A stretch of DNA of 42,323 bases from Pseudomonadota bacterium (GTDB taxonomy: Bacteria > Pseudomonadota > Gammaproteobacteria > Xanthomonadales > Xanthomonadaceae): contig JAUMYP010000016.1 in NCBI GenBank assembly GCA_030528565.1, positions 1 to 42,323 on the forward strand, given 5' to 3'. How positions within the stretch are numbered: position 1 is the stretch's first letter; each line of letters starts with the position of its first letter. This document shows, in pieces, positions 16,789 to 24,983 of this stretch. Position numbers and translations under genes: made by a program. The notes under the pieces were generated by a model that ran no database searches, was not told the DNA's origin, and worked only from the letters and a program-made list of their open reading frames with translations.

Positions 16789-17264
16789 TGAAGCGGCTGT
16801 TGCTGGCGAGCTTGCTGTGCATGCCGGTGATGCTGTCTGCCGGGGAAAACCCGGCAGCGCCAGTGCAGGCCGTCGGCTTGCAGCGACACACAAGCCCGCT
16901 TCCGGTGAGCGAGACGGCAAGCGCACTGCGCGCGCAGCTGGAGTCGCGCGGCATCACCATATTCGCGCTGATTGACCACGCAGCCGCCGCTGAAAAAGCC
17001 GGGTTGACCATGCCGCCCACCCAGGTGCTGGTGTTTGGCAACCCGCGCGGCGGCACGCCACTGATGCAGGCCTATCCCGATTTGGCGCTGGATTTGCCAG
17101 TGCGCGTATTGATACGCCAAAACACCGAAGGCCACACCGAAGTGCTATGGCGTGATGCCGGGGCACAGGCCGCCGCACAGGGTCTGCCTGCCGATGCGCT
17201 CACAGGCCTACAGGCGCTGGATAAGCTGTTACGCAGCATGTTGCAGCAAATCGCGGGCAAATAA
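16788..17264 (+). CDS. Exported DUF302 domain protein
   Basis: A 158-residue protein with an N-terminal signal peptide (residues 1-18, 'KRLLLASLLCMPVMLSAGE') and one DUF302 domain. The domain shows 'LRAQLESRGITIFALIDHAAAAEKAGLTMPPTQVLVFGNPRGGTPLMQ', in which the 'IDH' and 'VFGNP' patterns are family hallmarks. DUF302 proteins are small periplasmic proteins of unknown function, sometimes linked to metal or sulfur stress. TGATG coupling to pgk indicates co-transcription with a glycolytic gene, though no functional link is evident. Confidence 0.82.
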   Translation: MKRLLLASLLCMPVMLSAGENPAAPVQAVGLQRHTSPLPVSETASALRAQLESRGITIFALIDHAAAAEKAGLTMPPTQVLVFGNPRGGTPLMQAYPDLALDLPVRVLIRQNTEGHTEVLWRDAGAQAAAQGLPADALTGLQALDKLLRSMLQQIAGK

Positions 17265-17314
17265 ACTGGCACTGGGCTTGTTGTTGCCTTCCAAATGAAG
17301 GGGGATAAGGAAAG

Positions 17315-18370
17315 ATGAGTTACAGCAAGCCCTGGCTGAGTGTTGCCGAACAGCTTGAATTGCTGGAAAAGCGGGGAATGGCGGTTGCTGACAAGACGCG
17401 TGCGCAAGATTATCTGAAGCGTATTGGCTATTACCGCCTGAGTGGTTATTGGTACGCCTTTCGTGAGCGCGACAAGGCCAGGCAGGTGCAGGATAGTTTT
17501 CGGCCTGGAACCCGTTTTCAGGATGTCGTGAATTTGTATGTATTCGACAAGCAGCTGCGCATGCTAACCATGGATGCGCTAGAGCGCATCGAAATTGCAC
17601 TGCGGGTGGATATTTCCCATAGTCTTGGCAAGCTGGATGCCTTTGCCTATCTCAACCCGGCACTTTTTGACGATAGCTTCAGCCGCAAACTGGATGCCAA
17701 CAGCGGTACCACGAAACATCACGACTGGCTTGGCAAGCATGCACGCCTGATAAGTCGCTCCAAAGAGGCGTTTGTACACCATAACCGCAAAAAATACGGT
17801 TTGCCGCTAGCCATCTGGGTAGCGTGTGAAGTCTGGGACTTTGGCGCCTTGTCGCAGCTGTTTGCGGGGATGCGTCGTAAAGAGCAGAACACCATTGCGG
17901 AAAAATACGGTCTGCTCAATGTCCCGGAGAGTGGCGAAGTGTTTGCCTCATGGCTGCGCAGCCTCAACTATCTGCGCAACGTCTGTGCACATCATGGCCG
18001 TTTGTGGAACCGCAATATCATCGACCAGCCGCGCCTGCCAGCGGCGCAGCTTTTGCCCTGGGTTGCGACTTTTGAGCAAGATAAGCATGCCCGGGCGCGC
18101 TGCTTCTTGCTTTTGATGATTGCCGGACATTTATTGCGTGTGGTCAACCCGCAATCAAGCTGGCCGCAGCGCATGAAAAAGCATTTGCAAAATTTTCCCG
18201 ACCTGTCAGATGTGGGGCTGAATCTTTACGGTATGGGCGCCCCCGATGGCTGGGAGCAAATTTGGCAAGCAGGCAAAAAGAACCCCTCCGAGATGCTTTG
18301 CGATGCAAGGCAGGGTGGAGGGGCCGTGTTGGGCGCGATTTTAACTGATACTCCTGCCAATCACAACTGA
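17315..18370 (+). CDS. Abi_2 family (AbiD/AbiF-type) abortive infection protein
   Basis: A 351-residue Abi_2 (PF07751-like) protein: 'SVAEQLELLEKRGMAV' and 'YLKRIGYYRLSGYWYAFR' at the N-terminus, 'LYVFDKQLRMLTMDALERIEIALR' (74-97), 'LPLAIWVACEVWDFGALSQLF' and 'SLNYLRNVCAHHGRLWNR', in which R221-x4-H226 is a HEPN ribonuclease motif. Such proteins cause abortive phage infection, probably by RNA cleavage. GGGGGATAAGGAA before the ATG gives a Shine-Dalgarno. By eye its GC is lower than that of its glycolytic neighbours, so it was probably acquired. The last 30 residues look unconserved and include a hairpin (CCCCTCC at 18283-18289 with GGAGGGG at 18317-18323), as if the frame now reads through an old terminator. 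Only 15 bp separate it from pyk. Confidence 0.85.
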   Translation: MSYSKPWLSVAEQLELLEKRGMAVADKTRAQDYLKRIGYYRLSGYWYAFRERDKARQVQDSFRPGTRFQDVVNLYVFDKQLRMLTMDALERIEIALRVDISHSLGKLDAFAYLNPALFDDSFSRKLDANSGTTKHHDWLGKHARLISRSKEAFVHHNRKKYGLPLAIWVACEVWDFGALSQLFAGMRRKEQNTIAEKYGLLNVPESGEVFASWLRSLNYLRNVCAHHGRLWNRNIIDQPRLPAAQLLPWVATFEQDKHARARCFLLLMIAGHLLRVVNPQSSWPQRMKKHLQNFPDLSDVGLNLYGMGAPDGWEQIWQAGKKNPSEMLCDARQGGGAVLGAILTDTPANHN

Positions 18371-18385
18371 AAGAGTTCATATTTC

Positions 18386-19825
18386 ATGTTTGAATACCGT
18401 CGCCGCACCCGCATTCTCGCCACCCTGGGGCCTGCCTCCGATGCCGCAGGTGTACTGGATGCCATGATTCAGGCCGGGGTGGATTGCGTGCGGCTGAACT
18501 TCTCGCACGGCAGTGCCGATGAGCACCGCCAGCGCGCGGCAGCGGTGCGCGAAGCCGCGCAGCGCCTGGAACGAGAAATCGGCATCCTGGTGGATTTGCC
18601 CGGCCCGAAAATCCGCATCGAACGCTTTGCCGCAGGCTCGGTGGAACTCAAGGCCGGGGCACGCTTTGATTTGCTGGCCGAAGCCGATGCGCCGCCCGGC
18701 GATGAGCAGGCGGTTGGCGTGGCCTATCTGGGGCTGCCGGGCGATGTGGCCGCAGGCGATGTATTGCTGCTTGATGATGGCCTGGTGCAATTGCAGGTGA
18801 TGGCGGTGGACGGCACACGTATCCAGACGCAAGTGCTGAATGATGCGCAGCTCTCCGACCGCAAGGGGCTGAACAAGCTGGGCGGCGGGCTGTCGCTGGG
18901 GGCAGTGACCGCACGCGACCGCGAGCTGATTGCGCTGGCCGCGGAAATCGGCGCCGACTTCATCGCCGTGTCTTTCGTGCGCGATGCCGCCGATATTGAT
19001 GAGGCGCGAAAAATCGCCGTTGAGCATGGCAGCCAGGCGGCGCTGGTCGCCAAAATCGAGCGCGCCGAGGCGATTGGAAACTTGCAGGACATCATCGCCG
19101 CTGCCGATGTGGTGATGGTCGCGCGCGGCGACCTGGGCGTGGAAGTGGGCGATGCCGAGCTGCCCGGCTTGCAGAAAAAAATCATCAGCGAAACGCTGGC
19201 AGGCAACAAAGTGGTGATTACCGCCACGCAGATGTTGCAGTCAATGGTGGACAGCCCGCAGCCGACCCGCGCCGAAGTGCTGGATGTGGCCAATGCAGTG
19301 ATTGATGGCACCGATGCGGTGATGCTTTCGGCAGAAACCGCTGCCGGGCGCTTTCCGGTGGCCGCGGTGGCGGCGATGGCGCGCATCTGCATGGGCGCGG
19401 AACGGCAGTTCGAGCGCGATACCGATTACGAGGCGGCGCCGCGCGGCCTTCAGCGCGTGGACCAGGCCATCGCCATGGCGACCATGTTCCTGACCGAGCA
19501 TATGGACGTGGCCGCCATCATCGCCATGACCGAATCCGGCGGCACGGCGCGGTTCCTGTCCCGGTTCCGCGCGCAGGTGCCGATTCATGCGTTCTCGCGT
19601 CACCCTGGCGCACGCCGGCAGATGCGCCTGATGCGCGATGTATTCCCCATCGCCTTCGACAGCCGTGGCATGTATCAGGGCGACCTGGCGCGCGCGGCGA
19701 TTGCACACTTGCGCGATGCCGGCCTGTTGCAGACTGGCAAGCGGGTGCTGTTCACCTGTGGCGACAACATGGAAAAGCTCGGCGCGACCAATACCCTGCG
19801 GATTCTGGAAGTACCGGGAAACTGA
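18386..19825 (+). CDS. pyk: Pyruvate kinase
   Basis: Pyruvate kinase makes pyruvate and ATP from phosphoenolpyruvate. The 479-residue product has the full family pattern: 'RRTRILATLGPAS' at the N-terminus, 'VDCVRLNFSHG', the B domain from about residue 70, 'VSFVRDAADI', the signature 'VAKIERAEAIGNL', 'VMVARGDLGVEV', 'ITATQMLQSMVDSPQPTRAEV' split by the active-site loop, and a C-terminal regulatory domain ending 'NTLRILEVPGN'. It is similar in size to PykA-type enzymes. It lies between the Abi gene and aldolase. Confidence 0.95.
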   Translation: MFEYRRRTRILATLGPASDAAGVLDAMIQAGVDCVRLNFSHGSADEHRQRAAAVREAAQRLEREIGILVDLPGPKIRIERFAAGSVELKAGARFDLLAEADAPPGDEQAVGVAYLGLPGDVAAGDVLLLDDGLVQLQVMAVDGTRIQTQVLNDAQLSDRKGLNKLGGGLSLGAVTARDRELIALAAEIGADFIAVSFVRDAADIDEARKIAVEHGSQAALVAKIERAEAIGNLQDIIAAADVVMVARGDLGVEVGDAELPGLQKKIISETLAGNKVVITATQMLQSMVDSPQPTRAEVLDVANAVIDGTDAVMLSAETAAGRFPVAAVAAMARICMGAERQFERDTDYEAAPRGLQRVDQAIAMATMFLTEHMDVAAIIAMTESGGTARFLSRFRAQVPIHAFSRHPGARRQMRLMRDVFPIAFDSRGMYQGDLARAAIAHLRDAGLLQTGKRVLFTCGDNMEKLGATNTLRILEVPGN

Positions 19826-19834
19826 TGCCGGGGC

Positions 19835-19840
19835 TATAAT
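19835..19840 (+). promoter_or_regulatory. Candidate -10 box of the aldolase gene
   Basis: A perfect TATAAT lies nine bases after the pyk stop codon and 37 bases before the aldolase ATG. No good -35 hexamer stands 16-18 bp upstream, so an activator or a weak promoter is likely if it is used. Confidence 0.45.
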
Positions 19841-19877
19841 CACGGCCTCTTTTCCACACCCGTTTGCAGGACACAAA

Positions 19878-20882
19878 ATGAGCATTGAACAGCTTGCCGA
19901 CATCGCCCGCGCCATGGTTGCCCCCGGCAAGGGCATCATCGCCATCGACGAATCTTCCGCCACCTGCAAGAAGCGCTTTGATGGGGTGGGCATTGACTGC
20001 ACCGAAGAAAACCGCCGCGCCTACCGCGAGCTGCTGCTGACCGCCCCCAAGGTCAATGAATACCTCTCCGGCGCGATTTTGTTTGACGAAACCATCCGCC
20101 AGTCCACCCGCGATGGCGTGCCGTTTGCCAAATACATGGCCGACAACGGCATGATTCCGGGCATCAAGGTGGACAAGGGCACGGTGCCGCTGGCTGGCTG
20201 CCCCGGTGAGCTGGTCACCGAAGGTCTGGACGGCCTGCGCGCTCGTCTCGAGGAGTATTACAAGCTCGGCGCCCGCTTCGCCAAATGGCGCGCGGTCATC
20301 AATATCGGTGAGGACATCCCCTCCGGCACCTGTATCGAAGCCAATGCCCATGCCCTGGCGCGCTATGCTGCGCTGTGCCAGGAACAAGGCCTGGTGCCGA
20401 TGGTTGAACCGGAAGTGCTGATGGATGGCAGCCACGACATCGAAACCTGCTACGAAGTCACCGAAGTCACCCTGCGCGCCCTGTTCGATGCCCTGTACCA
20501 GCACAATGTGATGCTGGAAGGCACCATCCTGAAGGCCTCGATGGTCGTCCCCGGCAAGGACTGCCCGGAACAGGCCAGTGTTGAAGAAGTGGCCGAAGCC
20601 ACGCTGATGTGCCTGAAGTCTGCCGTTCCGGCCATCCTGCCCGGCATCGTGTTCCTCTCCGGCGGCCAGTCCGACGAAGCCGCTACCGCACACCTGGATG
20701 CCATGAACCGCATGGGGCCGAACCCGTGGCCACTGTCGTTCTCCTATGGCCGCGCCATGCAGCAGGCGGCACTCAAGCTCTGGTCGCAGGACATGCAGGG
20801 CAATTATGCCGCTGCCCAGGCCACCGTGTATGAGCGTGCCAAGGCCAACGGCCTGGCCGCCCTTGGCCAGTGGCAGGGTTGA
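19878..20882 (+). CDS. fba: Class I fructose-bisphosphate aldolase
   Basis: This aldolase cleaves fructose 1,6-bisphosphate through a Schiff base and needs no metal. The 334-residue product starts at 19878 with AGGA eight bases upstream. Catalytic positions can be read directly: 'AIDESSATCKKRF' (22-34), Lys136 in 'FAKWRAV', Glu177 in 'VEPEV' and the Schiff-base Lys219 in 'TILKASMV'. 'FLSGGQSDEAA' binds phosphate. It is of the animal/plant-like class I type rather than the class II metal type usual in many Gammaproteobacteria. It forms a glycolytic cluster with pgk and pyk and ends at a strong terminator. Confidence 0.95.
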   Translation: MSIEQLADIARAMVAPGKGIIAIDESSATCKKRFDGVGIDCTEENRRAYRELLLTAPKVNEYLSGAILFDETIRQSTRDGVPFAKYMADNGMIPGIKVDKGTVPLAGCPGELVTEGLDGLRARLEEYYKLGARFAKWRAVINIGEDIPSGTCIEANAHALARYAALCQEQGLVPMVEPEVLMDGSHDIETCYEVTEVTLRALFDALYQHNVMLEGTILKASMVVPGKDCPEQASVEEVAEATLMCLKSAVPAILPGIVFLSGGQSDEAATAHLDAMNRMGPNPWPLSFSYGRAMQQAALKLWSQDMQGNYAAAQATVYERAKANGLAALGQWQG

Positions 20883-20931
20883 TGGATTGTTGCAAGTTTG
20901 CCCCGCCATTGACTGGGCGGGAGATGAACAA

Positions 20932-20961
20932 AAAACGGCGCGATTGCATCGCGCCGTTTTT
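20932..20961. terminator. Bidirectional terminator between aldolase and mscL
   Basis: AAAACGGCGCGA (20932-20943) pairs perfectly with 20949-20960 around TTGCA, with an A run on one side and a T run on the other. Confidence 0.9.
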
Positions 20962-20980
20962 ATTGGGGTGAAGCGCGCGA

Positions 20981-21391
20981 TTACTTGCGCTTGAGTTCGT
21001 CGCGGATTTCACGCAGCAGCAGCACGTCTTCGGCCGGTTCTGCCGGGGCGGCTTCCGGTTCCGGCTTCTTCAGGCGGTTGATGGCTTTGACGACCATGAA
21101 GATGGCAAAGGCGACGATGAGGAACTGGATGACGGCATTGATGAATTGTCCATAGGCCAGTTCGACGGCGGGGATGGCCTGGCCTGCGGCATCGACGCTG
21201 GCTGCTTTCAGGGTGAGGGAGAGGTCGGAGAAATCCACGCCGCCAATCAAAAGGCCAATCGGCGGCATGATGACGTTATCGACCAGGGCGGTGACAATCT
21301 TGCCGAATGAGGCGCCAATGACCACGCCGACTGCCAGGTCGACGACATTGCCGCGCATTGCAAACTCTTTGAACTCGCTGATGATGCTCAT
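20981..21391 (-). CDS. mscL: Large-conductance mechanosensitive channel
   Basis: MscL is a homopentameric inner-membrane channel that opens on hypo-osmotic shock. The 136-residue protein has the N-terminal amphipathic helix '[20 protein letters not shown]', TM1 from about 15 to 43 including the gate '[23 protein letters not shown]', a periplasmic loop, TM2 '[21 protein letters not shown]' (about 84-104) and a charged C-terminal bundle '[13 protein letters not shown]'. Length is standard. Upstream are a TATAAT (21466-21471) and a CRP/Clp-type palindrome. Confidence 0.96.
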   Translation of the reverse strand: MSIISEFKEFAMRGNVVDLAVGVVIGASFGKIVTALVDNVIMPPIGLLIGGVDFSDLSLTLKAASVDAAGQAIPAVELAYGQFINAVIQFLIVAFAIFMVVKAINRLKKPEPEAAPAEPAEDVLLLREIRDELKRK

Positions 21392-21432
21392 GGGGATTTC
21401 CTTGTGGTTGAGAGGGTTGTGGGGGAGAGGGG

Positions 21433-21448
21433 TGTGATGTGTGTCACG
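21433..21448. promoter_or_regulatory. CRP/Clp-like binding site upstream of mscL
   Basis: TGTGA-TGTGTG-TCACG matches the CRP/Clp consensus TGTGA-N6-TCACA at nine of ten conserved positions. It lies between the mscL ATG (21391) and a minus-strand TATAAT (21466-21471). That would put it about 20 bases downstream of the transcription start, a position that favours repression. Confidence 0.45.
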
Positions 21449-21465
21449 GTTGTGCGGGGTGCGCG

Positions 21466-21471
21466 ATTATA
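21466..21471 (-). promoter_or_regulatory. Candidate -10 box of mscL
   Basis: TATAAT on the minus strand, in the gap between the stop codon of the FAH-family gene and mscL. It would give a 5' leader of about 70 bases. The -35 region is not recognisable. Confidence 0.4.
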
Positions 21472-21495
21472 GGCAGCAAAACGGCAGCCGTCTTG

Positions 21496-22224
21496 CTATC
21501 CCTGCGGGCAGATGCGCCCCTGGCCATGCAGCCAGATGTGTCCGCCGCTATCGTGGACAGTGGCTTGCCAGTGGTCGCCAGGCTGCAATGCGGCCACGCC
21601 TGCGGGGGTGCCCATGAAAATCAGGTCGCCGGTTTTCAGTGCATACAGCCGGGAAAGCTCAACCAGAATGTCCGGTACATCCCAAATCAGGTCGGCCAAG
21701 TGGCCGTGCTGGCGGGGGTGTGCATTGATATGCAGGGCGATTTGCAGCGTATCGAGTGCGGGCAGCTCCTGTTTGCGGCGCATCGCGCCGATGGGGGCGC
21801 AATGGTCGAAGCTCTTGCCGGTATCCCAGGGCAGCCCTTTGGCTTTGGCGGCGGCCTGCAAGTCGCGCCGGGTCAAGTCCAGCCCCACGGCAAAGCCGAA
21901 TACCAGGGCGCTGGCGGTTTCACGGTCAAGCTTGCCGGGTGGCGCGTCCTTGCCGAGCGCCACCACCAGCTCCACTTCGTGATGCAATTCACGGGTGCCC
22001 GGCGGGTAGGGCAGGCTGTCATCGGTGGTGATGGCATCGGCAGGCTTCATGAAAAACACCGGCTGGCCGCGCTCATGGGCAGTGGCCGGGGCGGCTGCGC
22101 CCATTTCGCGGGCATGGTCGGCAAAATTGCGGCCTACGCAATACACCCGGCGCACCGGGAAACAGCCGCTGCCATCGGCCAGTGGAATGCGGGCTGGCGG
22201 GGCTGCGGGAAACAGGTCATTCAT
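21496..22224 (-). CDS. Fumarylacetoacetate hydrolase (FAH) family protein
   Basis: A 242-residue enzyme of the FAHD1/YcgM group, whose members act as fumarylpyruvate or acylpyruvate hydrolases or oxaloacetate decarboxylases. Hallmarks are 'RVYCVGRNFADHAREMG' (26-42), 'PVFFMKPADAI', the metal-binding 'HHEVELVVALG' (two Glu plus a later Asp in 'GLDLTRRDLQ') and 'GDLIFMGTPAGV'. Length fits single-domain members. The start codon overlaps the end of the upstream small membrane protein gene by four bases. No aromatic degradation genes are nearby, so the substrate is not predicted further. Confidence 0.88.
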   Translation of the reverse strand: MNDLFPAAPPARIPLADGSGCFPVRRVYCVGRNFADHAREMGAAAPATAHERGQPVFFMKPADAITTDDSLPYPPGTRELHHEVELVVALGKDAPPGKLDRETASALVFGFAVGLDLTRRDLQAAAKAKGLPWDTGKSFDHCAPIGAMRRKQELPALDTLQIALHINAHPRQHGHLADLIWDVPDILVELSRLYALKTGDLIFMGTPAGVAALQPGDHWQATVHDSGGHIWLHGQGRICPQG

Positions 22225-22502
22225 GACTGCGGGCGCGGCAGTGCATCCGGCTGTGCCTGGCGGAATTCGCCTTCAATCACATGGTGACCATGCGCTACCG
22301 TCTTGCGGCGACGGAGCAGGCGCAGCAAGGCCGCGCCAATCAGCATTGCACTGCCGATAAAAACGCCGGCGACCAGCAGCACGGCCAGCAGCGCCACCCC
22401 CAGCAGTGCTACGCCGATGCGTAGCAGCGGGTGGCGCGGGCGGGCAGTGAAGCGCGCTTGCAGGCGGGTAATCTGCGGGTGATGCCACCAATGTGCGAAC
22501 AT
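22221..22502 (-). CDS. Small membrane protein, unknown function
   Basis: A 93-residue protein with a basic N-terminus, two adjacent hydrophobic stretches ('IGVALLGVALLAVLLVAGVFIGSAMLIGAALL', about 29-60) and a basic stop-transfer (RLLRRRK), followed by 'VIEGEFR', a short motif seen at the end of other small membrane proteins. Overlapping ATGA coupling with the FAH gene suggests one transcript. No family is assigned. Confidence 0.6.
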   Translation of the reverse strand: MFAHWWHHPQITRLQARFTARPRHPLLRIGVALLGVALLAVLLVAGVFIGSAMLIGAALLRLLRRRKTVAHGHHVIEGEFRQAQPDALPRPQS

Positions 22503-22584
22503 CTTGCCTCCATCGGTTCAAACCATGAAACAGGCTTCAAGTATCTGGCCCGATGGGTAAAGAAGTGTAAGGAGATTGTTAAAG

Positions 22585-22908
22585 ATGACCGGTTTGCGGC
22601 TGGAGCAGATTGAAGATGGCGGTTTTGCCGAGGTGCGGTGGCAGGTGGATGGCGAAGCTGAGTCGGTGATTGTCCATCGTGATGGCGACACTGCCCGTGC
22701 CTGGCTCAATATCTGCCCGCATGCTGGCAGGCCGCTGGATGTTGCGCCGGGGCATTTCATCAAAACCCGTGATGGTCATCTGCTGTGCGCTGCGCATGGC
22801 GCCAGTTTCGAGTTGCAGGCAGGCGAATGCGTGGCCGGCCCCTGTCGCGGGCAGCATCTGGTGGCGGTGGCGGTAGAAGTGCGAGATGGCGAAGTGCGGC
22901 AGTTGTGA
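22585..22908 (+). CDS. Rieske [2Fe-2S] domain protein
   Basis: A 107-residue soluble Rieske ferredoxin-like protein. The two cluster motifs are 'CPHAGRPLD' (Cys-x-His) and 'CAAHGASFE' (Cys-x2-His), separated by about 20 residues. The ATG at 22585 follows an AGGAG ten bases upstream; an in-frame TTG at 22576 is too close to that site. It stands alone with no oxygenase subunit, so it may be an electron carrier of unknown partner or related to nitrite reductase small subunit (NirD-like). Confidence 0.82.
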   Translation: MTGLRLEQIEDGGFAEVRWQVDGEAESVIVHRDGDTARAWLNICPHAGRPLDVAPGHFIKTRDGHLLCAAHGASFELQAGECVAGPCRGQHLVAVAVEVRDGEVRQL

Positions 22909-23140
22909 GCGCCTGGCCGGAGGTTTTTCCCGCTTCCCGCAAGGGCAACCCATGTGCAGGGGCAAGATGCCCGTTTGTGCTTTGCGTTTTGCATCTGCCG
23001 CGCGCGCAGTACGGGCGCAAGAGTGCCTTTGAATACGCCATATCCACGGCCAGTCGCGCCAGAATCATCACCGTACCGGCTGGTGCGTCACTCTTGCGGG
23101 CTAGCTGTCCGGGCAATATGCCCCCACATGCGGCGGCGGC
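22909..23140. other. Intergenic gap without a recognised gene
   Basis: This is the space between the Rieske gene and the end of the permease gene. I see no tRNA, no terminator with a T run and no convincing coding frame. Composition is like the flanks, and a decayed gene cannot be excluded. Confidence 0.5.
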
Positions 23141-24973
23141 TTACCAAATCAGATTCACCATCAGCACGATGACGGCGGTATAGATAAGCGTCAGCGGCAG
23201 GCCGGTGCGCCACAGGTAGCGGGCACCATAATTGCCCGGCCCCATCACCATGGAAATCACCGGGTTGGTGGAGGTCATGAAATTGTTGCTGGCTGAGAGC
23301 GCCACAATCAGCGCGAATACCATCGGGTTGCCGTTGGCGGCCAGCGCCAGGTTGATGGCCAGCGGCACCATCATGATGGTGGCGCCGACATGGCTCACCA
23401 CCAGCGAGAACGCCACGGTGAGGATGGCCAGGGCAATCTCTATCAGCCATAGCGGTGTGCCCTGCGGGATGCGGTCGATGCTGTGCCCGGCAATCCAGGC
23501 GGCGGCTCCGGAGGAGTCCATCGCCCAGCCCAGCGGAATCAGGCAGGCCATCAGGAATACGGTTTTCCAGTTGATTGAGGCATAGGCCTCGTCCATCTGG
23601 ATGACACCGGCAATCAGCATCCCGGCCACGCCCGCCATCAGCGCAATCGGCACCGGGATGCGCGAGGACAGCGCCAGCAGCATGGTGATGGCAAAAATCG
23701 TCATCGCGATTTTGAACTTGTGCGGGCGCTGCTCGCTCTTGGGAAAGTCGGTGACCACCACGAAATCTTTTTTCGCCGCCGCGCTGGCAAGGTCGCGCCA
23801 GACGCTGTGCAGCACCAGCATGTCGCCTGCCTTCAGTGGCAGCTTGCGCACCTCCTCGCGGATGACCTCTTGGTCGCGGTTCACTGCCAAAAGGCTGAGG
23901 CGCGATTGCTTGCGCAGTTGCAGCTCGCTGGCGCTTTTGCCGATAAAGGGCGAGTTGGGCGGAATCACCGCCTCGGCAATCCCGGCGCGGCTGGGGTTGA
24001 ACAGGTCGGCAAACTGGCGCAACCGTGCGGCAAGATGCAGCCGGTTTTTTTGCGAGAACTGCACAATCGCCTCACGCGGCCCCATCACGCCCAGCACATC
24101 GCCTACCCAGATGCGGGCATCGGCAGCAGGCGCAAGCCGGGATTCGTCGCTGGATTTCAGCGCCAGAACCAGGGGCGAGCCGGGCATGGCCTCGACTTCG
24201 CCCAGGGTCATGCCGACCAGCGGGCTGTCGGCGCTGACGGTCAGCTCATGTACATCGCCTTCGATGCCGTAGGCCTGCGCGAAATAGCTCTGCACCCGCG
24301 CCGGGGTGACGCCATCGTCCTCGGACAGGTTGCGGCGGCCAAACCAGTGGAAATAGGCCAGCGATGCGGTCAGCAGTGCAAGGCCAATGGGCAGCGGCGC
24401 GAACATGCCCAACTGCTTTAAGGTGACTGCGCCGGAAGGCAGGTTGGCATTGGCCGATACCAGCAGGTCGTTGAGCAAAATCAATGGCGAATTGCCGACC
24501 ATGGTGAGGCCGCCGCCCATCACGATGGCAGCGGCAATCGGCAGCAGCATGCGCGAGAGTGCCACCCCGGTACGGGCGGACAGGCGCGAGGCCACCGGCA
24601 TGTACAGCGCCATCACTGCCGGGTTCTGCATGATGGAGGAGTTCAGCCCGGCCACGGCGGTGGTCAGCAGCAGCAGTTTGCGTTCGCTGCCCTCGGCGCG
24701 GCGCAGCAGCCAGCCCGCCAGCCGGTTGAGCGCGCCGGTGCGCTCAAGTCCCGCGCCCAGAATCATGGTGGCGATGATGCTGATGACGGCATTGCCTGCA
24801 AAGCCTGCGAACAGGTCTTCTGGTGCCACCAGCCCGGTCAGCCCCAGCAAGACCAGCACCACCAGTGCCACCACATCGGCGCGTACCCGGTCAAACAGGA
24901 ACAGCACCATGGTCAGCCCCACCAGCCCGAGGACCAGCTTCATGTCGGTGGTAAGGCTGAGGGCTGGGCTCAT
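23141..24973 (-). CDS. SLC13/DASS-type permease with TrkA-C (RCK_C) domains
   Basis: A 610-residue inner-membrane transporter. About five membrane helices (residues 12-190) include 'LNSSIMQNPAVMALYMPVA', the first of the paired SNT-type substrate motifs. A large cytoplasmic insert (about 210-410) holds two TrkA-C-like modules ('GMTLGEVEAMPGSPLVLALK' and 'GKSASELQLRKQSRLSLLAVNR'). The second half is a further set of helices with 'SASNNFMTSTNPVISMV'. This is the architecture of SLC13-family sulfate or dicarboxylate transporters with regulatory RCK_C domains. The substrate is not predictable from context. It is co-directional with trmB, 10 bp behind it. Confidence 0.87.
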   Translation of the reverse strand: MSPALSLTTDMKLVLGLVGLTMVLFLFDRVRADVVALVVLVLLGLTGLVAPEDLFAGFAGNAVISIIATMILGAGLERTGALNRLAGWLLRRAEGSERKLLLLTTAVAGLNSSIMQNPAVMALYMPVASRLSARTGVALSRMLLPIAAAIVMGGGLTMVGNSPLILLNDLLVSANANLPSGAVTLKQLGMFAPLPIGLALLTASLAYFHWFGRRNLSEDDGVTPARVQSYFAQAYGIEGDVHELTVSADSPLVGMTLGEVEAMPGSPLVLALKSSDESRLAPAADARIWVGDVLGVMGPREAIVQFSQKNRLHLAARLRQFADLFNPSRAGIAEAVIPPNSPFIGKSASELQLRKQSRLSLLAVNRDQEVIREEVRKLPLKAGDMLVLHSVWRDLASAAAKKDFVVVTDFPKSEQRPHKFKIAMTIFAITMLLALSSRIPVPIALMAGVAGMLIAGVIQMDEAYASINWKTVFLMACLIPLGWAMDSSGAAAWIAGHSIDRIPQGTPLWLIEIALAILTVAFSLVVSHVGATIMMVPLAINLALAANGNPMVFALIVALSASNNFMTSTNPVISMVMGPGNYGARYLWRTGLPLTLIYTAVIVLMVNLIW

Positions 24974-24983
24974 GGCAGGCGGT

